The position numbers and the translations under genes are program-made. From Thermoleophilia bacterium (GTDB lineage: Bacteria; Actinomycetota; Thermoleophilia; Gaiellales; Gaiellaceae), in assembly GCA_025936995.1 (NCBI GenBank), contig JAICSH010000014.1, positions 1 through 47,377 of the forward strand: a DNA stretch of 47,377 nucleotides. The letters are read 5' to 3'. The first letter of the stretch is position 1. The number at the start of each line of letters is the position of its first letter. The notes under the pieces were generated by a model that was not told the origin of the DNA, made no database searches, and saw nothing but the letters and a program-made list of their open reading frames with translations. Positions 24,593 through 32,586 of this stretch are shown here, in pieces.

Positions 24593-24629
24593 CCCCGGCA
24601 CGGACCACGGTGCGTGGTCTGTGCCGGGG
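24593..24629 (+). terminator. Strong hairpin after the secreted-repeat gene
   Basis: CCCCGGCACGGACCACG (24593-24609), loop GTG, CGTGGTCTGTGCCGGGG (24613-24629). This is a 17-bp stem with one G-U pair. It lies between convergent genes, so it may act in both directions. Confidence 0.8.
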
Positions 24630-24639
24630 AACGGGGGCG

Positions 24640-24777
24640 TCAACGTCCCTTCGTGTGCGGGGTGTCGTCCTCGGCGATGTGCTCGAGGGCGTACCACGTG
24701 TAGACCACACCGGGGACGACGAGGAGCACGAGCGTGGCGAGGATCGTCCCGACGGCGGCCCAGATCTCGGCGTTCAT
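24640..24777 (-). CDS. Small single-TM protein downstream of the MFS pump
   Basis: A 45-residue product (MNAEIWAAVGTILATLVLLV ...) with one hydrophobic helix and a charged tail (EHIAEDDTPH). Its ATG overlaps the MFS stop by one base (TGATG), so translation is coupled. Small accessory membrane peptides next to DHA2 pumps can modulate the pump. Here that is inferred from position alone. Confidence 0.65.
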   Translation of the reverse strand: MNAEIWAAVGTILATLVLLVVPGVVYTWYALEHIAEDDTPHTKGR

Positions 24778-26249
24778 CAGGCTGCGAGCGAAGCCTCCGG
24801 CTCCGCCTCGATCGCCGGCTCCTCCGTCTCGCCGCGCGTGTTCGTCGCCCGCAGGGCGATCACGGCGGAGGCGAGGATGAAGATGCTCCCGACCAAAAGG
24901 GCCCGCTGGAACCCGGAGGTGAGCGCATGCAGCTGGGGCGTTCCCGTCGCGAGCAGGTGGTTGGTGCGGCTCGTCGACACGGCCGTGAAGATCGCGAGGC
25001 CGAGCGCGCCGCCGAGCCACTGCGACGCGTTGAGCAGCGCCGCCGCCAGCCCCGCCTTGTCGGCGGGCACGCCTGCGTTCGCCGCGGTCGCGACGGCGAC
25101 GAACAGGCCGGCGATGCCGAGCCCCACGAGCAGCAGGCCGGGGAGCAGGTCTGCGGTGTACGAGCCACCGACGGGGATCCGCGACAGCCAGTACAGGCCG
25201 CCGGCGCCGATCACCGCGCCGACCACGATGATGGGACGGGTGCCGACCCGCGCGAGCAGCTGCGACGTGATCCCCGCGCTGATCACGGCGATGCCGCAGA
25301 GGGGCAGGTACGCGAGCCCCGTCTGGATCGCCGAGTAGCCGAGGACGTTCTGCATGTACAGCGTGACGTAGAAGAACAGCGCGAGGAACCCGGCGAACGC
25401 GACGAGCTGGGTCACGTTCGAGAAGCCGAGCCCGTTGATCCGGAAGATCGACAACGGCGCGAGCGGCGCCCGCTGCCGGCGTTCGTTCGCGACGAATCCC
25501 GCGAGGACGACCGCCGAGCCGGCGAGCATGCCGATCGTCTGCGCGCTGCTCCAGCCGTCGATCGAAGCGCGGACGAGTGCGTAGACGAGCAGGAGCATCC
25601 CGCCCGTGACGAGCACCGCGCCGACGGCGTCGAAGTTGACGAGCCTGCGCCGGACGCGCTCGCCCTCCACCAGCCGGAAGACCGGCGGGAGCAGAAGGGC
25701 GCAGGCGATCGGGTTGACGAACATCACCCAACGCCAGCCCGGGCCCTCGGTCAGGACGCCGCCGAGCAGGACGCCCGCGGCGGACGCGATGCCGCCGGTG
25801 CCGCCCCAGGCGCCGAGCGCCGTGTTGCGGTCCTTCCCCTCGGCGAACTTCGTCGTCAGGATCGAGAGGGCGGTGGGAAGCGTCAGCGCGGCGCCGAGCC
25901 CCTGCGCGAGGCGAGCGCCGACGAGGACGCCCGCGCTCTGCGCGAAGCCGCCGACGAGCGACGAGATCGCGATGGTCACGATCCCGGCGACGAGCACGCG
26001 GCGCCGGCCGAGCAGGTCGGCGAGGCGGCCGCCGAGCAGCATGAACCCGCCGTACGTGAGCAGGTATCCGCTCGGGATCCACGTCAACCCGTCGACCGAG
26101 AAGCCGAGCGCCCGCCGGATGGACGGCAGGGCGACGTTCGTGATCGACCCGTCGACGAAGTCGAGGAAGGCGATCCCGCACAGGAGCGCCAGCGTGAGCT
26201 TGCCCCGGCGGGTCGCGAGAAACGATGGTTCTTGTGCTGCGGTGAGCAT
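24777..26249 (-). CDS. MFS multidrug efflux transporter, DHA2 (EmrB/QacA) family
   Basis: A 490-residue, 14-TM type exporter. Motifs seen: LDFVDGSITNVALPSI in TM1 (motif D1), GGRLADLLGRRRVLV after TM2 (motif A) and the motif C-like GALGLAIF late. ATG 26249 is supported by GGAGGGTGACC. Upstream in-frame codons cross the promoter. It is divergent from the ECF41 sigma gene, and its own upstream region carries GGTCACA-N16-CGTC, close to the ECF41 consensus, so it is likely a target of that sigma. Substrate unknown. Confidence 0.92.
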   Translation of the reverse strand: MLTAAQEPSFLATRRGKLTLALLCGIAFLDFVDGSITNVALPSIRRALGFSVDGLTWIPSGYLLTYGGFMLLGGRLADLLGRRRVLVAGIVTIAISSLVGGFAQSAGVLVGARLAQGLGAALTLPTALSILTTKFAEGKDRNTALGAWGGTGGIASAAGVLLGGVLTEGPGWRWVMFVNPIACALLLPPVFRLVEGERVRRRLVNFDAVGAVLVTGGMLLLVYALVRASIDGWSSAQTIGMLAGSAVVLAGFVANERRQRAPLAPLSIFRINGLGFSNVTQLVAFAGFLALFFYVTLYMQNVLGYSAIQTGLAYLPLCGIAVISAGITSQLLARVGTRPIIVVGAVIGAGGLYWLSRIPVGGSYTADLLPGLLLVGLGIAGLFVAVATAANAGVPADKAGLAAALLNASQWLGGALGLAIFTAVSTSRTNHLLATGTPQLHALTSGFQRALLVGSIFILASAVIALRATNTRGETEEPAIEAEPEASLAA

Positions 26250-26282
26250 GGTCACCCTCCTTGCGATCGGTCTCGAGGGCTC

Positions 26283-26309
26283 GACGGATCGCGGGCAGGT
26301 TTTGTGACC
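26283..26309 (-). promoter_or_regulatory. ECF41-type promoter of the MFS pump
   Basis: On the minus strand: GGTCACA (26309-26303), 16 nt, CGTC (26286-26283). The published ECF41 consensus is TGTCACA-N16-CGTC; one base differs. The leader to ATG 26249 is about 28 nt and contains the Shine-Dalgarno. Confidence 0.7.
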
Positions 26310-26318
26310 GGCTCCCGT

Positions 26319-26345
26319 TGTCACATTTTCGAGCGTCGATACGTC
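26319..26345 (+). promoter_or_regulatory. ECF41-type promoter of the sigma factor gene
   Basis: TGTCACA (26319-26325), 16 nt, CGTC (26342-26345): an exact match to the ECF41 consensus, ending 11 bp before ATG 26357. The transcript would be nearly leaderless. Implies positive autoregulation. Confidence 0.75.
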
Positions 26346-26356
26346 GTCGGTGTGAG

Positions 26357-27238
26357 ATGAACGATCGGGATTTCCTCGCAGAGCGGTTCGAGCACGAGCG
26401 CCCCCAGCTGCGGCGCATCGCCTACCGCATGCTCGGCACGCTCGACGAGGCCGACGACGCCGTGCAGGAGGCGTGGATCCGGCTGAGCCGGACGGACGAC
26501 TCCTCTCTCGACAACCTCGGCGCGTGGCTCACCACCGTCGTGAGCCGGGTCTGCCTGGACATGCTTCGCACCCGGCGGTCGCGCCGCGAGGATTTCGTGG
26601 GCTCCTGGATGCCGGAGCCGATCGTCGCCGTCGACGGCGCGCCCAGCCCCGAGGACGAGGCGCTGATCGCCGACGGCGTCGGTCTCGCTCTCTACGTCGT
26701 GCTCGAGACGCTTGCGCCGGCCGAGCGCCTCGCCTTCGTCCTGCACGACATGTTCGCGATGCCGTTCGACGAGATCGCGCCGATCGTCGGTCGCACGCCC
26801 GAGGCCGCCCGCCAGCTCGCGAGCCGGGCGCGCCGGCGCGTCCACGGCGCCAGGCCCGACCCGGACGTCGAGCTCGCCGAGCAGAGGAGGGTGGTGGACG
26901 CCTTCCTCGCGGCCGCGCGCGAGGGCGACTTCGACGCGCTGCTCCAGTTGCTCGACCCGGACGTCACGCTGCGCGTGGACGCGGGACCCGACAGCCCGCT
27001 CGCGCGCGACCCGATCGTCGGCGCCGAGGCGGTGGTCGCAGAGGCGAGCAGGTGGATGGCCCTCGCCCCGTACAGCCGCTCGGCGGTCGTGAACGGCGTC
27101 GCGGGCGCGGTCGTCGGCCGGCCCGACGGGACCGTGTTCACGGTCGTCGCGCTCACCGTGGCGAACGGCCGCATCAACGCGATCGACTTCGTCGTCGACC
27201 CCGCGAAGCTCGCCCGCGTGAAGCCGCAGTTCGGCTGA
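26357..27238 (+). CDS. ECF41-family sigma factor with SnoaL-like C-terminal domain
   Basis: A 293-residue sigma factor: region 2 (LRRIAYRMLGTLDEADDAVQ, then EAWIRL), a WMPEP linker near residue 80 matching the ECF41 WLPEP signature, region 4 with LAPAERLAFVLHDMFAMPFD and an HTH, then a 110-residue NTF2/SnoaL-like domain ending in VDPAKL, a variant of the NPDKL motif. In ECF41 sigmas the C-terminal domain controls activity in cis without a separate anti-sigma factor. ATG 26357 is chosen because the ECF41 promoter ends just upstream. Confidence 0.92.
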   Translation: MNDRDFLAERFEHERPQLRRIAYRMLGTLDEADDAVQEAWIRLSRTDDSSLDNLGAWLTTVVSRVCLDMLRTRRSRREDFVGSWMPEPIVAVDGAPSPEDEALIADGVGLALYVVLETLAPAERLAFVLHDMFAMPFDEIAPIVGRTPEAARQLASRARRRVHGARPDPDVELAEQRRVVDAFLAAAREGDFDALLQLLDPDVTLRVDAGPDSPLARDPIVGAEAVVAEASRWMALAPYSRSAVVNGVAGAVVGRPDGTVFTVVALTVANGRINAIDFVVDPAKLARVKPQFG

Positions 27239-27269
27239 CGAAGCGCGAACGGCTGCTAAGAATCGCCTC

Positions 27270-27665
27270 GTGCCCGGAGCTCCGATCGATGCGCTGCGTC
27301 GCGTTCCGCTCTTCGAGGATCTCGACGACGCGGAGCTGCAGTCGATCGCCGACCTCATGAACGAGGCGAACGTCCCGGCCGGCGTGATCGTGACCGCGGA
27401 AGGCGGCCCCGGTGACGGCTTCTTCGTGATCGAGTCCGGCGAAGCCGAGGTGACGGTCGATGGGGAGCCGCATGGGACGATGAGTGCGGGCGATCACTTC
27501 GGCGAGATCGCGCTGCTGCTCGGCTCGAACCGGACCGCGACCGTCACGGCGAGCACGGAACTCCGCTGCTATGCGCTCACGCCGTGGGACTTCCGCACGC
27601 TCGTGGAGGGCGATCCCTCGATCGCGTGGAAGGTCATGCAGTCGATGGCGTCGCGTCTGGCCTAG
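27270..27665 (+). CDS. Cyclic-nucleotide-binding domain protein
   Basis: A 131-residue stand-alone cNMP-binding fold. The N-terminus VPLFEDLDDAELQSIADLM is the usual lead-in helix, and the phosphate-binding cassette reads HFGEIALLLGSNRTATV (about residues 74-90) with the conserved Gly-Glu and Arg-Thr-Ala. No DNA-binding or catalytic domain is fused. It likely senses cAMP or cGMP and acts by protein contact. The large cyclase at 17791-20862 could supply the ligand. It starts with GTG and converges with the HTH regulator, overlapping its 3' end by 32 bp. Confidence 0.9.
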   Translation: MPGAPIDALRRVPLFEDLDDAELQSIADLMNEANVPAGVIVTAEGGPGDGFFVIESGEAEVTVDGEPHGTMSAGDHFGEIALLLGSNRTATVTASTELRCYALTPWDFRTLVEGDPSIAWKVMQSMASRLA

Positions 27666-28359
27666 CCACTCGGCGGCGGAGGCGGATCACGACGGCGCAC
27701 GATTCCCGGCCGTCTAGGCAGGAATGCGTCTCGCACTCGACGGACGCGGCCTCCACGCCGGCCAGGCCGCTCTCGACGAGGCCCGCCCACATGCCGCGGT
27801 CGATCAGCGCGGCCTCCGGGCGTCCGGTCACGAGCGGCCGCAACGGGCACGTCGGCGTGTCGATCTCGGCCCTGTCTCCCTCGATCCGCCCGAGCGCGGC
27901 GTGGAAGCCGAGCGAGCGGACGGCTGCGCACACGCCTTCGAGGCCTTTCTCCACCGACGCGCTCGGCCGAAGTCCGGCCTCCTCCGCGAGGTGGCGGCCG
28001 AAATCCTCGCCGGCGCGGCGGAGCGCGTCCTCGCGGCCGTCGGCCGGGACCTCGTCCAGCAGGCGCGCGACGAGCGCGGACAGGCGCCGCGGCGGGAACT
28101 CGAGCGCCTCCGCCTCCGGCGCGGGGGAATAAAGCTTCGCCGGACGGCCTGCGCCTGGCCCGCTCCGCCCGGACCGGCGCGCGAAGCTCGTCTCGAGGAC
28201 GCCGGCGCGAACGAGCCGCTCGAGGCGCGCCCGCGCGACGCTGCGATGAACTGCGAGCGCGGTCGCGGCCTCGTCGGCGGTGACGGCCGCAGCCGACCCG
28301 CGTACGTAGAGGAACGCCTCGCGAAGCTCCGATTCGCCTATCGCATCGAGACGGCTCAC
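27634..28359 (-). CDS. HTH regulator with C-terminal cysteine cluster (COG2345/SufR-like)
   Basis: A 241-residue regulator. The N-terminal winged helix (ADEAATALAVHRSVARARLE, then RLVRAGVLE) is ArsR-like. The C-terminal part carries Cys171, Cys209, Cys214 and Cys221 (TCPLRP, then CETHSCLDGRESC), reminiscent of the Fe-S-binding SufR/COG2345 regulators. I chose GTG 28359. Longer starts up to 28455 would overlap the divergent P450 gene. It probably senses redox or Fe-S state and may control the P450-reductase gene that starts 52 bp away. Operator not identified. Confidence 0.8.
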   Translation of the reverse strand: MSRLDAIGESELREAFLYVRGSAAAVTADEAATALAVHRSVARARLERLVRAGVLETSFARRSGRSGPGAGRPAKLYSPAPEAEALEFPPRRLSALVARLLDEVPADGREDALRRAGEDFGRHLAEEAGLRPSASVEKGLEGVCAAVRSLGFHAALGRIEGDRAEIDTPTCPLRPLVTGRPEAALIDRGMWAGLVESGLAGVEAASVECETHSCLDGRESCAVVIRLRRRVARPDATPSTA

Positions 28360-28411
28360 GTCGCCGAAAGATCCTAGACCCCTTCCGCCGTCCTGTTTAA
28401 AGTGCGAAACG

Positions 28412-31400
28412 ATGCTTAGAACGGCGAGCGAGGCGCTCGAGCCCGCGGAGGCCACTGATCAGGCGCCCGTGGCGGCTGTCCCGGAGGACGTGCGCCCGCT
28501 CGAGATCCCCTACGCGATCCGCTGGCTCGTGCCGAAAGGCGAGCGGTTCGCGAACTTCGACATCCTCAACGACAACGACAGCCAGCTCGACTACTACCGG
28601 CGGTTCGGCCACATCTATGCGGTGGGGATTCCGACCAAGAAATGGCGTCTCGTCGTCGTGTCGGATCCCGAGCTCCTCGACGAGGTGGCCGGAGACGAGG
28701 AGCAGTTCGGCAAGCCGATCGAGGAGATCAACTTCTTCGCCCAGCTGCAGAACAGTCGCGGCGCCGGCATCTCGGTGATCGGCGACGGTGAGCACTACGA
28801 GCGCGTCCGGCGCGTGATGCTGCCGTGGTACTCGCCGCAGAACCAGCGGACGCAGCTCCCGGTGATGAAGGAGCAGGCGCAGCGGCTCGTGGCCCGCTGG
28901 GTGGAGCTCCCCGACGGCGAGCCGCTCGACGCCCGCTCGTGGATGGAGCGCTACACGCTCGAGGTCTCCGGCCGCGGCGCCTGCAGGTACGACTTCGGCC
29001 TCCTCGAGGAAGGCGCCTGCCCGCATGCGCTCGCTCAGGCGGTTCCCGAGAGCACGAAGGAGAGCATCGCGCGCGTCGCCGACCCCCGCCCGGACCTCCC
29101 GCTCTCACCGGGACGGCTGAAGAAGCTGAGGCGGTACCGCGGGCAGAACGCGGAGCTCTTCACGACTGCCGACACACTCGTGCGCGCGCGCCGGCACACG
29201 CAGCCGCTCGGCGAGCAGACCGACCTGCTCAGCCGGCTCGTCTCGACGCCGGATCCGGAGACCGGCGAGCTGCTCGACACCGAGACGATCCGCGACCAGA
29301 TCCTGATGCACCTCTCGAACGGCTTCAACGGCCCGTCGATCACCGGCGCGTGGCTCGCGTACGTGCTCGCGACTCGCCCCGACGTCGAGGAGAAGGTGCT
29401 CGCCGAGATCGACTCGATCACGGGCGGCGATCCCGACTACGACCTCCAGTACGAGGACTTGATGGCGCTGCCGTACACGACGCAGGTGATCAAGGAGACG
29501 CTGCGGATCTATCCGCCGATGCCGGTCACGATCCGCCGCTGCCTCAAGGACGGGTTGCTCGGCCGCTACCGCGTCCGCAAGGGCGACATCATCCTCGTCG
29601 GCACGCTCGCCGCGCAGCGCGACCCGCGCTACTGGGGGCCGAACCCCGACGAGTTCGATCCCGACCAGTTCTCGATGGAGAACGTGGTCGACCGCCCGCG
29701 GCACGCCTTCATCCCGTTCTCGATCGGGAAGCGGCAGTGCATGGCGCAGGAAGTGACCTTCATGATGCTGCGCGTCGTCCTGTTCGAGATCTGCAAGCGC
29801 TACCGGCTGAGGCTCGCGCCCGGCGCGACGGTGGCGAAGAACACCGTCGTGACGACGAAGCCGGCGTCGGTGCCGATCGTCCGCGTCCTGCGGGAGACCG
29901 CTTCGCGGCCCGCGTCGGCCTTACCGCGCAAGCACGAGCCGGCTCCCGCGCGCACCGTCGGGCACGACTGGGGCGAGCCGATGGAGGTTCCGGAGACGAG
30001 CGCCTACCGCCGGCTCGTCATCGCCTACGGCAGCAACTTCGGCGCGTGCAAGGAGCTCGCGGAACGCTTCGCCGAGCGCTCCCGCTTCTACGGCTACACG
30101 GACGAGGTCATGACGCTCAACGAGCTCGTGGAGTCGCCGCCGCGGACGGAGCCGTGGCTGCTCGTCGTCATGACCTCGACGTACACCTCGAATCCGCCGT
30201 CGAACGCGGCCGCGTTCCGGTCCGCGCTCGAGCACACCGACCCCGGCACGGACCCGTGGCGGAGCTGCAAGTACGTCGTCTGGGGGCTCGGCAACAGCCA
30301 GTGGAACGCGTTCCTCGCCTTCCCGCGCTACGTGAGCGCCAGGCTCGCCGAGCTCGGCGCCGAGCCGCTCTCCGAGTTCGCCTACGGCGACGTGGGCTCG
30401 CCGCTCTGGGAGGGTCTGCACGCCGACTGGAACTCGAACGTGTGGCCGGCGATCCACGAGCTCTCCGGCGCCCGGCCGACGGAGGCGGCGGCCTCGCGCG
30501 TCGCGGCCGAGAACGAAGCCGCCAGGAAGCTGAGCGGCGCCGACTCGAACACCGCGATGGCGATGTCGCTCGGAGGTGGCGACAACGCGCCCCGTGTCCT
30601 GCTCGTCCCGAAGATCCTGACGAACGCCGTCGGCGCTGAGACGCTCGAGGTTCGCGCGCGGGTCTGCCGCGAGCTGCACTCCAGCGAGTCGCCGAAGCGG
30701 ACGCGGCATCTCGAGATCGGCCTCCCCGAGGGAGTCGAGTACACGGCGGGCGACCACCTCGGCGTCTGCCCGAGGAACGACGAGGACCAGGTCGAGCGGC
30801 TGGCGCAGCACCTCGGTGCCGCGCTCGAGGGACTGTTCATGGTCCCGAAGACCCTGAACGTCCGGGCTGTCCCGAAAGGTGTCGTGCTCCAGGTCCGGAA
30901 CGTCCTGACGAACCTCGTCGACATCGGCGGCAAGCCGACCCTCGCTTTGCTCGAGCTTCTGATCGAGAAGGCCGGCGACCCGGCGGAGCAGCGGAAGCTG
31001 GCGGAGATCAAGGCCGTCCTCGAGACGCCGGGCGGGCCGGATTCGCCGTTGCGCGCGGCGATCGACGCCGGCGCGTACGACGTGCTGCGGCTGCTAGAGG
31101 CGTTCCCGTCGGCGAGGCTGAACGTCTTCGACTTCCTGCAGGTCGCGCAGCCGCTGCGGCCGCGCTACTACTCCCCGAGCTCGAGCCCGCGCGTCCACGA
31201 CGACGCGGTCCACCTGACAGTCGGGCTCGAGGGCGTGCCGGTGCCGGACTTGTCCGAGCGCGTGTTCCGCGGCATGAGCGCGCACTACCTCCACGCGCTC
31301 CACGAGGGAAACCGGCTCAACGTGTTCCTCGAGGGCTCCGACGGCTTCCACCTGCAGGACGACGTGACCAAGCCGATGGTGTTCGTCTCCGCGGGAACGG

Positions 31401-31831
31401 GGTTCGCGCCGATGCGCGCGTTCCTGTGGGAGCGCCTGGCACTGAAGCGCGAGGGCGCGGCGCTCGCCGAGGCGGCGCTCTTCAACGGCATCCGCTCGCG
31501 CAGCATCGACTACATCTACGACGACGAGATCGAGATGTTCGCCGTGGAGGGGGTACTCGACCACGTCCACCTCGCGACCTCACGGGAGCAGCCGGGTCAC
31601 CGTGTCTACGTCCAGGACCGGCTTCGCGAGGAGGGCGCGCTTGTCTGGCGCCTGGTGGAAGAGGGCGGCTACGTCTACGTGTGCGGCTCGCAGCCGATGC
31701 GGGACGGCGTGCGCGAAGCCTTCGTCGACATCGCCTGCGAGTACGGCAAGATGCCGCGGGAGCATGCAGAGGCGTTCATGGAGGAGCTAGAGGTGACGGA
31801 CAAGCGCTATCGGCCCGACCTCTGGGGCTGA
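28412..31831 (+). CDS. Self-sufficient cytochrome P450-NADPH reductase fusion (CYP102-like)
   Basis: An 1139-residue fusion. Heme domain: ExxR at Glu362-Arg365, heme-ligand loop FSIGKRQCMAQE (Cys443). Reductase: FMN motif YGSNFGACKELA (539-550), FAD motif RPRYYSPSSSP, NADPH motif GTGFAPMRAFLWERLALK and a penultimate Trp1138 that would stack on the flavin. This is the P450-BM3 architecture. Unusual: at the I-helix the BM3 AGHET reads NGFNG (303-307), so the catalytic acid-alcohol pair (Glu267/Thr268 in BM3) is Asn-Gly. Oxygen activation may therefore differ or use water. A small TM protein follows 5 bp after the stop. Likely controlled by the divergent Cys-rich HTH regulator. Confidence 0.95.
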   Translation: MLRTASEALEPAEATDQAPVAAVPEDVRPLEIPYAIRWLVPKGERFANFDILNDNDSQLDYYRRFGHIYAVGIPTKKWRLVVVSDPELLDEVAGDEEQFGKPIEEINFFAQLQNSRGAGISVIGDGEHYERVRRVMLPWYSPQNQRTQLPVMKEQAQRLVARWVELPDGEPLDARSWMERYTLEVSGRGACRYDFGLLEEGACPHALAQAVPESTKESIARVADPRPDLPLSPGRLKKLRRYRGQNAELFTTADTLVRARRHTQPLGEQTDLLSRLVSTPDPETGELLDTETIRDQILMHLSNGFNGPSITGAWLAYVLATRPDVEEKVLAEIDSITGGDPDYDLQYEDLMALPYTTQVIKETLRIYPPMPVTIRRCLKDGLLGRYRVRKGDIILVGTLAAQRDPRYWGPNPDEFDPDQFSMENVVDRPRHAFIPFSIGKRQCMAQEVTFMMLRVVLFEICKRYRLRLAPGATVAKNTVVTTKPASVPIVRVLRETASRPASALPRKHEPAPARTVGHDWGEPMEVPETSAYRRLVIAYGSNFGACKELAERFAERSRFYGYTDEVMTLNELVESPPRTEPWLLVVMTSTYTSNPPSNAAAFRSALEHTDPGTDPWRSCKYVVWGLGNSQWNAFLAFPRYVSARLAELGAEPLSEFAYGDVGSPLWEGLHADWNSNVWPAIHELSGARPTEAAASRVAAENEAARKLSGADSNTAMAMSLGGGDNAPRVLLVPKILTNAVGAETLEVRARVCRELHSSESPKRTRHLEIGLPEGVEYTAGDHLGVCPRNDEDQVERLAQHLGAALEGLFMVPKTLNVRAVPKGVVLQVRNVLTNLVDIGGKPTLALLELLIEKAGDPAEQRKLAEIKAVLETPGGPDSPLRAAIDAGAYDVLRLLEAFPSARLNVFDFLQVAQPLRPRYYSPSSSPRVHDDAVHLTVGLEGVPVPDLSERVFRGMSAHYLHALHEGNRLNVFLEGSDGFHLQDDVTKPMVFVSAGTGFAPMRAFLWERLALKREGAALAEAALFNGIRSRSIDYIYDDEIEMFAVEGVLDHVHLATSREQPGHRVYVQDRLREEGALVWRLVEEGGYVYVCGSQPMRDGVREAFVDIACEYGKMPREHAEAFMEELEVTDKRYRPDLWG

Positions 31832-32253
31832 CGGGCATGGACGTGCTCGCATTCATCTCGATGCTCGCGGCGCTCGTGATGTTCGTGTTTGCGGCGAGCG
31901 GCAGGGAACTCCGGCACTTCAACGAGATCGCGCTCGGCCTCGTCTTCCTGACGGCTGCGTTGATCTTCCAGTTCACGGCGATCACGAACTCGACCATCGG
32001 CGGCTGACGCCGGGTCGCTCCGTTCGGCGCGGAACGGGTCGTCCGGCCCGCCTGGGCCGAGGAACTCGCGATGGCGGACCCGTGCAACCGCCTCGGCTCG
32101 GCGGCCGGGCGTGGCCACGCCCAGGGCGATCCACCACACGACGGCCAGGAATGCGAGCGGGACGATCAGCAATGCGAGACCCGCGAGTCCCGGCGTCGCC
32201 ACGACGCCGATCGCGGTGACTGCGAGCAGCAGCCACGACAACGTCCTCATCAT
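31807..32253 (-). CDS. Small membrane protein (N-terminal part secure, 3' end doubtful)
   Basis: ATG 32253 has GAGGAGG upstream, and the first 75 residues are convincing: two hydrophobic helices (TLSWLLLAVTAIGVVATPGL and ALLIVPLAFLAVVWWIALGV) and a basic tail ending in EFLGPGGPDDPF, a tail typical of small actinobacterial membrane proteins. The remaining 65 residues are antisense to the plus-strand two-TM gene and look like shadow sequence. A true stop near 31982-31984 in another frame is possible. So a real gene probably starts at 32253 and ends near 31980-32010. Function unknown. Confidence 0.45.
   Translation of the reverse strand: MMRTLSWLLLAVTAIGVVATPGLAGLALLIVPLAFLAVVWWIALGVATPGRRAEAVARVRHREFLGPGGPDDPFRAERSDPASAADGRVRDRRELEDQRSRQEDEAERDLVEVPEFPAARRKHEHHERREHRDECEHVHARQPQRSGR
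31837..32007 (+). CDS. Small two-TM membrane protein
   Basis: A 56-residue product with two hydrophobic helices (VLAFISMLAALVMFVFAA and IALGLVFLTAALIFQFTAI) joined by a short charged loop (SGRELRHFNE). It starts 5 bp after the P450 stop and is surely co-transcribed. It might tether or assist the P450 at the membrane, but that is only positional inference. It overlaps the questionable 3' part of a minus-strand gene. Confidence 0.6.
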   Translation: MDVLAFISMLAALVMFVFAASGRELRHFNEIALGLVFLTAALIFQFTAITNSTIGG

Positions 32254-32435
32254 TTCGCTTGCCTCCTCGTGCTTCGAAGCTCGTCCTGAATGCGAACGGC
32301 CGCGTCGCTGTGGTCGCGGGCGGCGACGAGGCGGAGGAGCGCGTCGACCTGCGCAAGGCGCTCGAGCTCTCCGACCGCTAGATCGCCGTCGGCCGCGTCG
32401 CACAGCGGCCGCTCGCCGGCTCTGTTCTGGTGCAT
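32250..32435 (-). CDS. Small helical protein, 61 residues
   Basis: MHQNRAGERPLCDAADGDLA followed by a long amphipathic helix (LERLAQVDALLRLVAARDHS). Its TGA overlaps the ATGATG of the downstream membrane-protein gene, so the two are co-translated. No recognised family. It lies divergent from the four-TM protein at 32587. The coupling and Shine-Dalgarno arrangement support a real gene, but the size keeps confidence moderate. Confidence 0.5.
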   Translation of the reverse strand: MHQNRAGERPLCDAADGDLAVGELERLAQVDALLRLVAARDHSDAAVRIQDELRSTRRQAK

Positions 32436-32550
32436 CCGGGACCCCCCGATCCTGAGTGGTTGCGTGCGTGTTCAGACGCCGGCCGACAGCAAGTCCTTCC
32501 CGGAGCGCACGGGTTTCCGGAGGCCGGGAAGGTTTGGGGCTCCGGGGCGT

Positions 32551-32577
32551 CCTCGATGGGGAGACTCACGATCGAGG
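32551..32577 (+). promoter_or_regulatory. Hairpin overlapping the Shine-Dalgarno of the 32587 gene
   Basis: CCTCGAT (32551-32557) pairs with ATCGAGG (32571-32577), extendable by one pair on the outside. The right arm contains the first GAGG of the GAGGAGG ribosome site (32574-32580) 6 bp before ATG 32587. Folding would hide the ribosome site. Confidence 0.5.
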
Positions 32578-32586
32578 AGGTCGAAG

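Noticed and set aside
24294-26360. Plus-strand 688-codon frame
   Set aside because: It runs antisense through the DHA2 pump gene. Repetitive Arg/Asp/Glu composition with no domain.
28825-30639. Plus-strand 604-codon frame inside the P450 fusion
   Set aside because: Overlaps a well-defined P450-reductase gene on the same strand in another frame. It has no recognisable domain.
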